Shown here one piece after another: positions 16,718-24,350 of a stretch of 29,504 nucleotides of DNA. The position numbers were made by a program, and so were the translations under genes. Position 1 is the stretch's first letter. Each line of letters starts with the position of its first letter. Location: contig CAUERX010000019.1 in the NCBI GenBank assembly GCA_959020415.1, positions 1 through 29,504 on the forward strand, written 5' to 3'. The notes beneath the pieces were generated by a model, which saw only the letters and a program-made list of their open reading frames with translations, searched no databases and was not told the origin of the DNA. This stretch comes from an uncultured bacterium. Its GTDB lineage: Bacteria; Bacillota_I; Bacilli_A; RF39; UBA660.

Positions 16718-17266
16718 ATGGACCATGTGAGAAAAATCATCTTTGAGGCTTACGGCATACGAACTTACGGAATTCAAAATTTATCCGGCGGATGGATGAA
16801 TGAAAAATTTTTAATTGAATCTGAAAATAATATGAGATATATATTTAAAATTTATAGTTCCAAAAAAATAGAAAAAATGAGTAAGGGAGAATTTGGGGTT
16901 GATTATTTAGATAATCAATCAACATGTAATCTTTGGATTGAAAATTATATGCATACTAAATCCTTGAATTGCCCAAAAATAATTCCATCTAGCAATGGAA
17001 GACTAATGATAGTTTATGGTGAAAATAGAGCTACATTGATGTCATATATAAATGGCCAAAATGTACCAAGAAATGCAATTTCTGACATTCAATTGTATAA
17101 TCTAGGTCATGAATGTGGATATATGCATTTGTTATTTGAAAATGTTGATAGAGAAATATATAATGGTAGATATTTAAAACTTCCAACCATTGAAGAACTT
17201 GGAGAAACTTATAAAAAAAGCATCAAACTAATAATGGAGATTGTCCACTATATTCAGATTTATTAG
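16718..17266 (+). CDS. APH-fold small-molecule kinase, N-terminal part (frameshifted)
   Basis: This 182-aa frame shows the N-lobe of an aminoglycoside-phosphotransferase/choline-kinase fold: a Gly-rich loop LSGGWMNEKFLIES, a beta-3 Lys in YIFKIYSS, and hinge-like LMSYINGQNVP. The frame goes wrong after the A7 run at 17213-17219. One extra A gives KKKHQTNNGDCPLYSDLLVRQ, which runs directly into the next frame. The whole gene is 16718-17835, about 373 codons. Confidence 0.68.
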   Translation: MDHVRKIIFEAYGIRTYGIQNLSGGWMNEKFLIESENNMRYIFKIYSSKKIEKMSKGEFGVDYLDNQSTCNLWIENYMHTKSLNCPKIIPSSNGRLMIVYGENRATLMSYINGQNVPRNAISDIQLYNLGHECGYMHLLFENVDREIYNGRYLKLPTIEELGETYKKSIKLIMEIVHYIQIY

Positions 17267-17835
17267 TGAGACAGGGAAAAATTATAGAATTAATAGAAAA
17301 AACAAATATTATTGATAGAATCCCAATTTGTCTTATTCATGGTGAGTTTGCAGATGACAATGTTTTATTTGATGGTGATATGCCATATATTATCGATTTT
17401 GAACTATTAAGAGAAAATTCCTCTTTACAAGATATTGGAAGAATTTTATTATCATATTGTTTTGAAAATGGTAGAATAAATACTAGAAAAATTCAACCTT
17501 TTATAGATGGGTATAATAGTATTAATAGATTAACGGAAAAAGATGTGTTATTAGCATTTATGACAGTTTGGATAAACGAAACAGATATGTGGATTAAAGA
17601 AAAATATTTTAATCAAGAAATAACACCAAAGTCAAAAAGATTTCAATCAGAGTTAATATATTTAACAAACAATTTTTATAACTTAATGGAAACATATAAT
17701 AATCCAGATGAGGCTACATTAAGCCAATATCAGCAGCTTGAAATAAAAAGTGAAATTATTTCACCACAAAGTTTGAGTAAAGTAAAAATAAAAGCAGGTA
17801 CTTATGGAAGAAATCAAAAATTAACGAAAATATAA
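17266..17835 (+). CDS. APH-fold small-molecule kinase, C-terminal part (frameshifted)
   Basis: This 189-aa frame holds the catalytic loop IHGEFADDN (17335-17361) and the metal-binding YIIDFE. The family consensus is HGDxxxxN, so the usual catalytic Asp is Glu here. That may alter or abolish activity. The GTG at 17266 is not a true start, since the frame is open upstream to the A7 run. The substrate is unknown; members of the fold phosphorylate sugars, amino alcohols or methylthioribose. A 24-nt gap with AAAGGAG leads to the PfkB-SIS gene. Confidence 0.7.
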   Translation: MRQGKIIELIEKTNIIDRIPICLIHGEFADDNVLFDGDMPYIIDFELLRENSSLQDIGRILLSYCFENGRINTRKIQPFIDGYNSINRLTEKDVLLAFMTVWINETDMWIKEKYFNQEITPKSKRFQSELIYLTNNFYNLMETYNNPDEATLSQYQQLEIKSEIISPQSLSKVKIKAGTYGRNQKLTKI

Positions 17836-17859
17836 AAACATTTAAAGGAGTTAGACAAA

Positions 17860-19755
17860 ATGAGAATAATTAGTATAGGAGATTTAGTATTAGACTATTA
17901 TTATAATAATGGAAAGTTGCTAGGCATAAACGGAGGAATGTCATCTCATAATATAGTGGCCAATTTAGCTAATTTAGGATTAGACACAACAGTAATTGGT
18001 GTGTGTGGAAATGATAGCGCCGGAAAAATTGCCATTAAAAGTTTGGAAGATTTAAATGTAGACACCTCCAATATCAAAAAGGTTAAAAATTTAAATACCA
18101 GATGTTTTCATATAAATAGATTAGAAAGTGACTTTACCTCAAAGAAACGTTGCCCAATCTGTAATAAAAAAGAGTGGTATGAAGATAGTCAAATAAATCT
18201 GGAAACCGTATTAGAACTAATAAGCAAAGATGATATTGTAGTATTAGACAATTTAAATAAAATTAATCAAACAATTATAAATAAAATGAATAATAAAATT
18301 ATGCTTGATTTAGGACAGTATTATGAGTTAGAAAAATATAGTGATAACAAAATAAAGTCAATCTTTAAAAACCACTTTACGATAATTAATATAAATGCAA
18401 GAGTAGAAACTTATTTAAAAAAGCGCTTTAATGATATTAATTTTTTAAAAGCAGATTTAATTATTATCACTAAAGGAAATAAAGGTGCAGATTTTATTTA
18501 TAAAAACAAAATCATTCACAAAGATTTAAAGCGAGTTGAGGAATTAGACCCTAATGGCGCAGGTGATGCATTCTTTGCTACTATTATTTATGAATACTTA
18601 AAACCAGAGTTCAATATAGATAAAGCATATGAACATGCAGTAGAAATCACAAGTAAAGTTGTCAAACATATTGGCGCTAGAGGGCACTTAAATAAATTAT
18701 ATAAAATAAAAAAAGTTAATAACAGCTGCACATGTAATGGTTTTGAACTTAGAAAAAAGCCCAATAGATGTAGTTTAAATATTAATCATCTTGAAAGCAG
18801 GATACTAGGTGCCTTAAATACCAAAGCATATAGTAAACTCGAAAAAATAGACTTTAACAAATTAAATAATGCTGTATTCACTGGTACAGGCGGTTCTTAT
18901 GCCACCGCTTGCTTTGCTTCAAAAATCATTAATGCAATGTATGGGACTATAACCATTGCTGATGAGCCAAGGAATATTTTCTATTATAATAATTCTAAAG
19001 TAGAAAAAATATTTATGTTTTCATATTCTGGAACAACTAATGACTTATTAGAAAGCACTAAAAATATCGAAAACAGTAAAAAAACAATTATTACAAAAGG
19101 AAAATTGGAAAAGGTATCAGAAAAAACTCAAATTCCAAAAAGCAATATAATCTCTTATTATTCTAACGCTAACAAAGGTAAAGAAAAAGGCTATCTATCT
19201 TTTGAAGGCGCTATTGTTCCGGCAACATTATTTTTAAAATTATACCATAAAGATGTTGATATTTTTGTAAAAGAATCTATATCTTATTGGAAACAATACT
19301 TTGATAATTACTTTGATAATAATAAAGAATTGTTAAAAAAAGTATTTAGGCAAAGTAATATCATTAATATATTTTATGGAGATAATACATCATGTTCTGC
19401 ATTTGATCTAGAAAGTAAATTTATAGAATCTGGAATATTTAATATCTTACTTCATGAAAAGAAAAATTTTTCACATGGAAGATTTATAAATTATGAACAC
19501 GTAAGTCCTAAAATAAATATCTATTTAAAAAGTAAAGATGTTTCAAAATATGAAGATAAACTATTGAATTATTTACATAGTGGAATAAATATCATTATTG
19601 AAAGTAAATATAATGGTATACTTTGTGAATATGATTTATTTATTATGGCGCAGTATTTTATCTATTATATTTCAAAATTTCTTAAATTAGATATGTCAAA
19701 GCCAAGTTATTCAGAAGCAGCTATGGATGTATATTTTTATAAAGGGGAGCTTTAG
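17860..19755 (+). CDS. PfkB carbohydrate kinase fused to SIS sugar-isomerase domain
   Basis: This 631-aa protein is a two-domain fusion. Residues 1-285 are a ribokinase/PfkB-like kinase: GINGGMSSHN near 22-31 and the anion-hole motif DPNGAGDAF at 230-238, with the catalytic Asp236. Residues 330-631 form a SIS domain: TGTGGSYATA at 341-350 and SYSGTTNDL at 388-396, as in phosphosugar isomerases and binding proteins. Cys98/Cys101 (CPIC) and Cys290/Cys292 (CTC) sit in inserts and could form a zinc site. It likely phosphorylates and binds or isomerises one sugar phosphate. It is intact and is the last gene of the island. Confidence 0.82.
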   Translation: MRIISIGDLVLDYYYNNGKLLGINGGMSSHNIVANLANLGLDTTVIGVCGNDSAGKIAIKSLEDLNVDTSNIKKVKNLNTRCFHINRLESDFTSKKRCPICNKKEWYEDSQINLETVLELISKDDIVVLDNLNKINQTIINKMNNKIMLDLGQYYELEKYSDNKIKSIFKNHFTIININARVETYLKKRFNDINFLKADLIIITKGNKGADFIYKNKIIHKDLKRVEELDPNGAGDAFFATIIYEYLKPEFNIDKAYEHAVEITSKVVKHIGARGHLNKLYKIKKVNNSCTCNGFELRKKPNRCSLNINHLESRILGALNTKAYSKLEKIDFNKLNNAVFTGTGGSYATACFASKIINAMYGTITIADEPRNIFYYNNSKVEKIFMFSYSGTTNDLLESTKNIENSKKTIITKGKLEKVSEKTQIPKSNIISYYSNANKGKEKGYLSFEGAIVPATLFLKLYHKDVDIFVKESISYWKQYFDNYFDNNKELLKKVFRQSNIINIFYGDNTSCSAFDLESKFIESGIFNILLHEKKNFSHGRFINYEHVSPKINIYLKSKDVSKYEDKLLNYLHSGINIIIESKYNGILCEYDLFIMAQYFIYYISKFLKLDMSKPSYSEAAMDVYFYKGEL

Positions 19756-19767
19756 TTAATAAATGAC

Positions 19768-19844
19768 TAAAAAAGAAGAAGCTAGTAGCGCGGGAGTTAG
19801 AAGAATAAAAGCCATTTTAGAATAGTGAATAATACTATTCTTTT
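19768..19844 (+). repeat. Direct repeat, right copy: 3' end of alaS plus terminator
   Basis: It encodes KKEEASSAGVRRIKAILE and stop, the exact alaS C-terminus, with four silent changes against 12141-12217. The final 45 bp (19800-19844) are identical. It has no catalytic part and no function of its own. It is best read as the remnant of the alaS end displaced when the 7.6-kb block was inserted. Confidence 0.9.
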
Positions 19845-19847
19845 TTT
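19819..19847 (+). terminator. Intrinsic terminator (right copy), end of the island
   Basis: AGAATAGT (19819-19826), 7-nt loop, ACTATTCT (19834-19841) and a T7 run. The T-run is better than that of the left copy. It now terminates the PfkB-SIS operon. Confidence 0.8.
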
Positions 19848-19872
19848 GCATATAATAAAAAGGAGGTAAAAA

Positions 19873-20802
19873 ATGAATAATATAGATAAAAATTTTAATA
19901 ACTTAACAAAAACTATAGAAAAATTAAGTTCCGATGAAATTTTCTACAATATTCGTCATAAATACTTAAGTCTTAATGATGAATTAAAAAATTCTTTAGA
20001 AGACTATTTTCGAAGGTTTAATTATTGGGGAACCCTGGATTATAAAAATAATGACTTTAACGAAATATATGAAAAAGCTTTGTCATTGAAAAAACATTTA
20101 GAAGATTACATTTGGTTATATCAAAAACTAGGGGACTATCGCTCTAAAAAACTTTTATTCGCAATTTTAAATAACTGGTATCAATATGACTTTGACAGCT
20201 TAGAAAGATCAAGAGAAATAAACTTTAACGATTATTTTGATTTAGATCTAATTAAATGTGAAAATGAAGTTCTTGTTGACCTGGGCGCTTATACCGGTGA
20301 TACAACTTTAGATTATATTAAAACCTATGGTCAAAATAGCTATAAAAAAATATACTGTTTTGAAATAACTGAAGAGACATTCTCACTTCTTAAGAATAAT
20401 TTGTCAGAATACCCTAATATTGAATTCATCAGAAAGGCGGCTAGTGATAAAAAAGGAGTTATATATATAAATCCTAATTCTACTGATTCATCAGCTAATA
20501 CTATATCTGATGAGGGTAGTATTAAAATAGAAGCTACTAGTTTAGACGAAGAAATCACCGAACCAATAACAACAATTAAAATGGATATTGAAGGCGCTGA
20601 ACAAAGTGCAATCATTGGTGCAAAAAACCATATTAAAAATGACAAACCAAAATTGTTATTATCCGTATATCATAATAATGAAGACCTTTGGAAAATTCCA
20701 AGAATGGTTGAAGAAATATGCCCAGGATATAAATTTTATTTAAGAAATCATGGAGGCGGAATTTTTCCAACTGAGATAACTTTAATTGGCATTTATGAAT
20801 AA
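19873..20802 (+). CDS. FkbM-family methyltransferase
   Basis: This 309-aa protein has a SAM-dependent methyltransferase fold in the second half: motif I VLVDLGAYTGDTTLDYI at about 133-149, an acidic strand end KIYCFEI, and IKMDIEGAE near 236-244, the FkbM signature. The first 110 residues are helical and lack motifs. FkbM-type enzymes O-methylate sugars or other small molecules, often in surface glycan or secondary-metabolite loci. No glycan genes are nearby. The ribosome site is AAGGAGG. Before island insertion it would have stood directly after alaS. Confidence 0.83.
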   Translation: MNNIDKNFNNLTKTIEKLSSDEIFYNIRHKYLSLNDELKNSLEDYFRRFNYWGTLDYKNNDFNEIYEKALSLKKHLEDYIWLYQKLGDYRSKKLLFAILNNWYQYDFDSLERSREINFNDYFDLDLIKCENEVLVDLGAYTGDTTLDYIKTYGQNSYKKIYCFEITEETFSLLKNNLSEYPNIEFIRKAASDKKGVIYINPNSTDSSANTISDEGSIKIEATSLDEEITEPITTIKMDIEGAEQSAIIGAKNHIKNDKPKLLLSVYHNNEDLWKIPRMVEEICPGYKFYLRNHGGGIFPTEITLIGIYE

Positions 20803-20827
20803 TTTACAATATTGAAAACAATATTAC

Positions 20828-20860
20828 AAAACGTCTAAATTATCAAGGCGTTTTTTGTTT
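20828..20860 (+). terminator. Intrinsic terminator after the FkbM gene
   Basis: AAAACGTC (20828-20835) pairs with GGCGTTTT (20847-20854) with one G-U pair, followed by T-rich sequence. Confidence 0.7.
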
Positions 20861-20959
20861 TCAAAGCTTATAACTAAAGATATATTTAACTCCGATATTA
20901 TTAAAATAGAAACAGTAATATTTAACATTATCTGACATATTTTTAATTAGAGGTGGATT

Positions 20960-22114
20960 ATGAAAAAGATATTAATAGCTTTAATCTTGAGTACTTTATT
21001 TATTAGTCCAAATGTTAAAGCTGCGGAATTAAAATTAGCTGAGAATGCTAAAGCTGCCATACTTATTGAAGCAAGTACTGGTAAAGTTTTATTTGAAAAA
21101 AACGCTGATGAAAAACTAGTTCCCGCCAGTATGACAAAAATGATGAGCATGCTTTTAATTATGGAAAGCATTGAAAGCGGAGTTTTAAAATGGGATCAAA
21201 AGATCACCGTTAGTGAAAACGCCTCAAGTATGGGTGGGAGTCAAATTTTACTTGAAACAGGCGAAAAAATGACAGTTCAAGATTTATTTAAAGGTGTTTC
21301 GATTGCCAGTGGTAATGATGCTGTGGTTGCGTTAGCTGAAGCTATAGCTGGTAGTGAAGCTGGATTTGTCGATATGATGAATAAAAGAGCCAAAGAATTA
21401 GGACTTAAAAACACTAATTTTAAAACACCCCACGGACTAGATGCCGCTAATCATTATTCGAGCGCCAGAGATATGAGTACTATTGCTAAAGAATTAGTTA
21501 AACATGAAAAAGTCCTAGAATTTACATCTGTATATGAAGATTATTTAAGAGAAAATACAGACCGTAAGATTTGGCTCGTTAATACCAACAAACTAGTTAG
21601 ATTTTACGATGGAGTAGATGGTTTAAAAACTGGTTATACTAAAGACGCTGGATATTGTTTAACCGCTACGGCTAAAAAAGATGGCATGCGCATTATTGCT
21701 GTCGTTATGGGGGAACCTGATAGTAAAACAAGAAATAAAGAAGTAAGTGAAATGTTAGATTATTCCTTTGCTCAATATAAAGTTGAAAACTTACTTAACA
21801 ATAAATCATCACTAGGAAAATATGAAATAGATAAGGGAAGTCAAAAATATGTAACAATTGTCCCTAAAGGTGATGCTACTGTTCTTCGTAAAAAAGGCGA
21901 AAAAACAGGAAATGCAACTTATGAAGTAAAACTAAATGACTTAAAAGCGCCAATCAAAAAAGGTGATACAGTTGGTAAACTTAAAATCAAAGAAAATGGT
22001 AAATTGGTTAGAACCGTTGACTTAACAACTAAACAAGATGTAAAAAAAGCTAATATTGGTGAACTATATCTGAGATATATGAAAGATATCTTTACTGGAG
22101 ATATAAGTGTCTAA
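20960..22114 (+). CDS. dacA: D-alanyl-D-alanine carboxypeptidase (PBP5-type, S11 family)
   Basis: This low-molecular-weight penicillin-binding protein trims the terminal D-Ala of peptidoglycan stem peptides outside the membrane. It has a signal peptide (MKKILIALILSTLF, likely cleaved near KAA at 20-22), SxxK as SMTK at 57-60 with Ser57 the nucleophile, SGN at 117-119, and KTG at 223-225. A PBP5 C-terminal beta domain follows, and the protein ends in an amphipathic helix (GELYLRYMKDIF) that probably anchors it. Length is 384 aa. It shows that the organism makes a cell wall. The ATG follows AGAGGTGG. Confidence 0.94.
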   Translation: MKKILIALILSTLFISPNVKAAELKLAENAKAAILIEASTGKVLFEKNADEKLVPASMTKMMSMLLIMESIESGVLKWDQKITVSENASSMGGSQILLETGEKMTVQDLFKGVSIASGNDAVVALAEAIAGSEAGFVDMMNKRAKELGLKNTNFKTPHGLDAANHYSSARDMSTIAKELVKHEKVLEFTSVYEDYLRENTDRKIWLVNTNKLVRFYDGVDGLKTGYTKDAGYCLTATAKKDGMRIIAVVMGEPDSKTRNKEVSEMLDYSFAQYKVENLLNNKSSLGKYEIDKGSQKYVTIVPKGDATVLRKKGEKTGNATYEVKLNDLKAPIKKGDTVGKLKIKENGKLVRTVDLTTKQDVKKANIGELYLRYMKDIFTGDISV

Positions 22115-22149
22115 AATCAATTTTATTTTATATTTATCAATAATCTATT

Positions 22150-22177
22150 AAAACCTTTAAAATAAAGGTTTTTCTTT
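22150..22177 (+). terminator. Intrinsic terminator of dacA
   Basis: AAAACCTTT (22150-22158), loop AAAAT, AAAGGTTTT (22164-22172), then T-rich sequence. Confidence 0.8.
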
Positions 22178-22196
22178 TATTTACACTGTAAAACTA

Positions 22197-22226
22197 TTGC
22201 TCACTTACTGTAAATTATGGTATGAT
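22197..22226 (+). promoter_or_regulatory. Candidate promoter for yqeG-yqeH
   Basis: TTGCTC (22197-22202), 18-bp spacer, TATGAT (22221-22226), directly after the dacA terminator and about 30 bp before the yqeG start. Confidence 0.4.
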
Positions 22227-22256
22227 TATATTAGAAATTTCAAAGGAGGGATGAAA

Positions 22257-22778
22257 ATGGAAAAATATGTACCTGATATCTATCAAAAAAGTATTTATAC
22301 CGTTGATTATTCAAAACTATTAAGTAGAGGAATAAAATGTTTACTATTTGATTTAGATAATACCATTGTTGCTCCACGCTCAAATGAAATGCCAGAAAAA
22401 GCTAAAGATCTTTTCGTTAGTTTAAAACAAAAAGGTTTTAAAGTAATTATATTTTCAAATAGCCCTAAAATCCGCGTAAAACCTTTTAAAATATTTTTAG
22501 ATGTTGATGCATTTCATAGTGCATGTAAACCATTTTCTTCTAAATTTAAGAAAGTAATAAATGAATATGGTTTTGAAATAAATGATGTTGCTATTATTGG
22601 CGATCAATTATTAACTGATGTTGCTGGCGGTAATAAGGTAGGAATAACAACAATATTAGTAAACCCAATTTCTGATAAAGATCACGTTTTTTCAATTTTT
22701 AATCGAAAATTAGAACAACATAAAATGAATAAATTACGTAGTCGTGATTTATTCTCAAAAGGAAGATATTATGATTAA
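22257..22778 (+). CDS. yqeG: YqeG-family HAD-IIIA phosphatase
   Basis: This 174-aa protein has the HAD nucleophile motif CLLFDLDNTIVAP (Asp32, Asp34), motif II IIFSNSP, a motif III Lys in ACKPF, and motif IV VAIIGDQLLTDVAGG. The family is almost always paired with YqeH in Firmicutes, as here. The substrate is not established. I chose ATG 22257 because AAAGGAGG ends 7 nt upstream. ATG 22251 is too close, and a TTG at 22197 would lie inside the promoter region. Its stop overlaps the yqeH start by 8 nt. Confidence 0.88.
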   Translation: MEKYVPDIYQKSIYTVDYSKLLSRGIKCLLFDLDNTIVAPRSNEMPEKAKDLFVSLKQKGFKVIIFSNSPKIRVKPFKIFLDVDAFHSACKPFSSKFKKVINEYGFEINDVAIIGDQLLTDVAGGNKVGITTILVNPISDKDHVFSIFNRKLEQHKMNKLRSRDLFSKGRYYD

Positions 22779-23748
22779 ATGTCAAGGATGTGGAGCCATT
22801 CTCCAAGATAAAGATTCTACTAAAGAAGGTTATGTTAGGGATCTGACTAAAAACTTATGTGAAAGATGTTTTAAAATAAGACATTATAATGAATATAAGT
22901 TTTTTGATAAAAATAATGATTATTATTTAGATATCATCAAAAATATTGAAAAGACAAAAGATTTGGTAATTCTTGTTACCGATTTTTTAAATACCGAAAG
23001 TTTAAATGAACTTAACATCAAAAATCCTGTTTTACTTGTTTTAGCTAAACGAGATTTAATTCCTAGACATTTATATGAAGACAAACTTTTAAATAATATT
23101 AAAACAAAATTAAATATTGTCGATAAAGTTGTAGTTTGTAGTAAAAATAATTATAATTTAGATTTACTTTATAATAAAATAACAAAATACCAAAAAAGCA
23201 AAAATGTTTATGTTATTGGTTATACCAATGCGGGCAAAAGTACTTTGATTAATAAACTTATAAAAGATTATAGTGAAAAAGAAACGACAATTACTACAAG
23301 TATTTTACCTTCAACTACTTTAGATTTAATTGAAGTCGAAATTAATAAGGATTTAACAATCATTGATACTCCAGGATTATTAGATGAAGGAAGTATTATT
23401 TTAAACGTTTCTGGCAAAAAGTTAAATAAAATTTTGCCTAAAAAAGAATTAACACCTTCAGTTATTCAAGTCAAAGTCAATCAAACAATTATTGTTGATA
23501 ATTTATTCAGATTGGATGTTACAAAAGGCACAAATTTAATATTTTATATTTCAAATGATTTAAAAATAGAAAGATATTTTAAACCTACTGATAAATTAAA
23601 TAACTTAAAATCACATAATTTAGATATCCCTGAAAATAGCGACATAGTTATTAAAGGGTTAGGGTTTATTAAAGTAACAAAGGAATTTAAAGGAACCATA
23701 TATATAGATAATAAAATAAAATATAGTATTAGAAAATCTATAATTTGA
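22771..23748 (+). CDS. yqeH: Circularly permuted ribosome-biogenesis GTPase YqeH
   Basis: YqeH assists 30S subunit assembly. This 325-aa protein opens with a zinc finger (Cys4, Cys7, Cys30, Cys33). The GTPase motifs are permuted: G4 LAKRD and G5 come before G1 GYTNAGKST and G3 DTPG, as in the YlqF/YqeH group. A C-terminal domain follows. The start at 22771 overlaps the yqeG stop and has AAAAGGAAG upstream. An upstream ATG at 22744 would add nine residues without a ribosome site. The usual followers aroE, yhbY and nadD are missing. The stop TGA lies inside the -35 box of the next promoter. Confidence 0.92.
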   Translation: MIKCQGCGAILQDKDSTKEGYVRDLTKNLCERCFKIRHYNEYKFFDKNNDYYLDIIKNIEKTKDLVILVTDFLNTESLNELNIKNPVLLVLAKRDLIPRHLYEDKLLNNIKTKLNIVDKVVVCSKNNYNLDLLYNKITKYQKSKNVYVIGYTNAGKSTLINKLIKDYSEKETTITTSILPSTTLDLIEVEINKDLTIIDTPGLLDEGSIILNVSGKKLNKILPKKELTPSVIQVKVNQTIIVDNLFRLDVTKGTNLIFYISNDLKIERYFKPTDKLNNLKSHNLDIPENSDIVIKGLGFIKVTKEFKGTIYIDNKIKYSIRKSII

Positions 23749-23773
23749 CATTTTTTAAACAAATAGTTAAAAT
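23745..23773 (+). promoter_or_regulatory. Promoter of the NTF2-like gene
   Basis: TTGACA (23745-23750), 17-bp spacer, TAAAAT (23768-23773). The -35 box contains the yqeH stop codon. Confidence 0.65.
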
Positions 23774-23803
23774 ATATTTATAAAAAATAAAGGAGGAATA
23801 ATT

Positions 23804-24178
23804 ATGGATTTTATATGCTACAAAGAAATTACACAACTTTTAAACAAATATTTTGAAGCCATTAACAACGCGGATATCGATAAATTAAAAACTATTTTTC
23901 ACGAGAATGCTTCAATGTATGGATACCTTGGTGATAACCCTGTAATAGGTACCCCACAAATATTTTATGAAGACTTATCTTCAAAACCATCTATGGTTTC
24001 AGAAGGGATAAATTGTCAAATGGTTATAAAGAATATTGATATTTGTGGGAATATAGCTTCAGCGAGTATTTTAGTAAATAATTTTTTTGGTGCTTTTAAA
24101 ATAGAAGATCAATTTCATTTATTAAAAGTAGATGGAAGCTGGAAAATCATGTGTAAAACGTTTACAACAATTAATTAG
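23804..24178 (+). CDS. NTF2-like (SnoaL-type) domain protein
   Basis: This 124-aa single-domain protein has the layout of the NTF2-like cone fold: N-terminal helix with FEAINNADIDKLKTIFHENASMYGY, a mid strand block, and the end FHLLKVDGSWKIMCKTF, typical of SnoaL or lumazine-binding-type members. Such proteins bind small ligands or act as isomerases, and no substrate can be named. The ribosome site is AAGGAGG. It stands alone between its own promoter and terminators. Confidence 0.75.
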   Translation: MDFICYKEITQLLNKYFEAINNADIDKLKTIFHENASMYGYLGDNPVIGTPQIFYEDLSSKPSMVSEGINCQMVIKNIDICGNIASASILVNNFFGAFKIEDQFHLLKVDGSWKIMCKTFTTIN

Positions 24179-24204
24179 TATTATTAAATTATTAAAAAAA
24201 TAAG

Positions 24205-24254
24205 TAGGATAAGTTTAATTTTATACGATCAACATTAATAAACTTATTTTCCTA
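24205..24254 (+). other. Imperfect hairpin downstream of the NTF2-like gene
   Basis: TAGGA and TAAGTTTA (24205-24217) pair with TAAACTTA and TCCTA (24239-24254), with a TTT bulge and a 21-nt loop. It may assist termination ahead of the better terminator at 24278. Confidence 0.4.
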
Positions 24255-24277
24255 GAATATATAATTTATCAATAAAT

Positions 24278-24306
24278 ACAGTCAAAAATATTGACTGTTT
24301 TTTCTT
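24278..24306 (+). terminator. Intrinsic terminator before the HerA-type gene
   Basis: ACAGTCAA (24278-24285), loop AAATA, TTGACTGT (24291-24298), then a T-run. Confidence 0.8.
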
Positions 24307-24350
24307 TACACCTTCGTTCCTTTGTGATAACATTATAATAGGGTGATGAT

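Noticed and set aside
13417..17835. TGA read as Trp (Mollicutes code) as explanation for the broken island genes
   Set aside because: The early stops are TAA, TAG and TAG, and the downstream parts lie in another frame. Other genes end at TGA with sensible C-termini.
19763..19825. ATG-started 20-codon frame at the right repeat
   Set aside because: The codons are the displaced end of alaS. There is no ribosome site and no independent function.
22197..22256. TTG-started N-terminal extension of yqeG
   Set aside because: It would cover the promoter region, and the extra residues do not resemble the family. The AAAGGAGG site fits ATG 22257.
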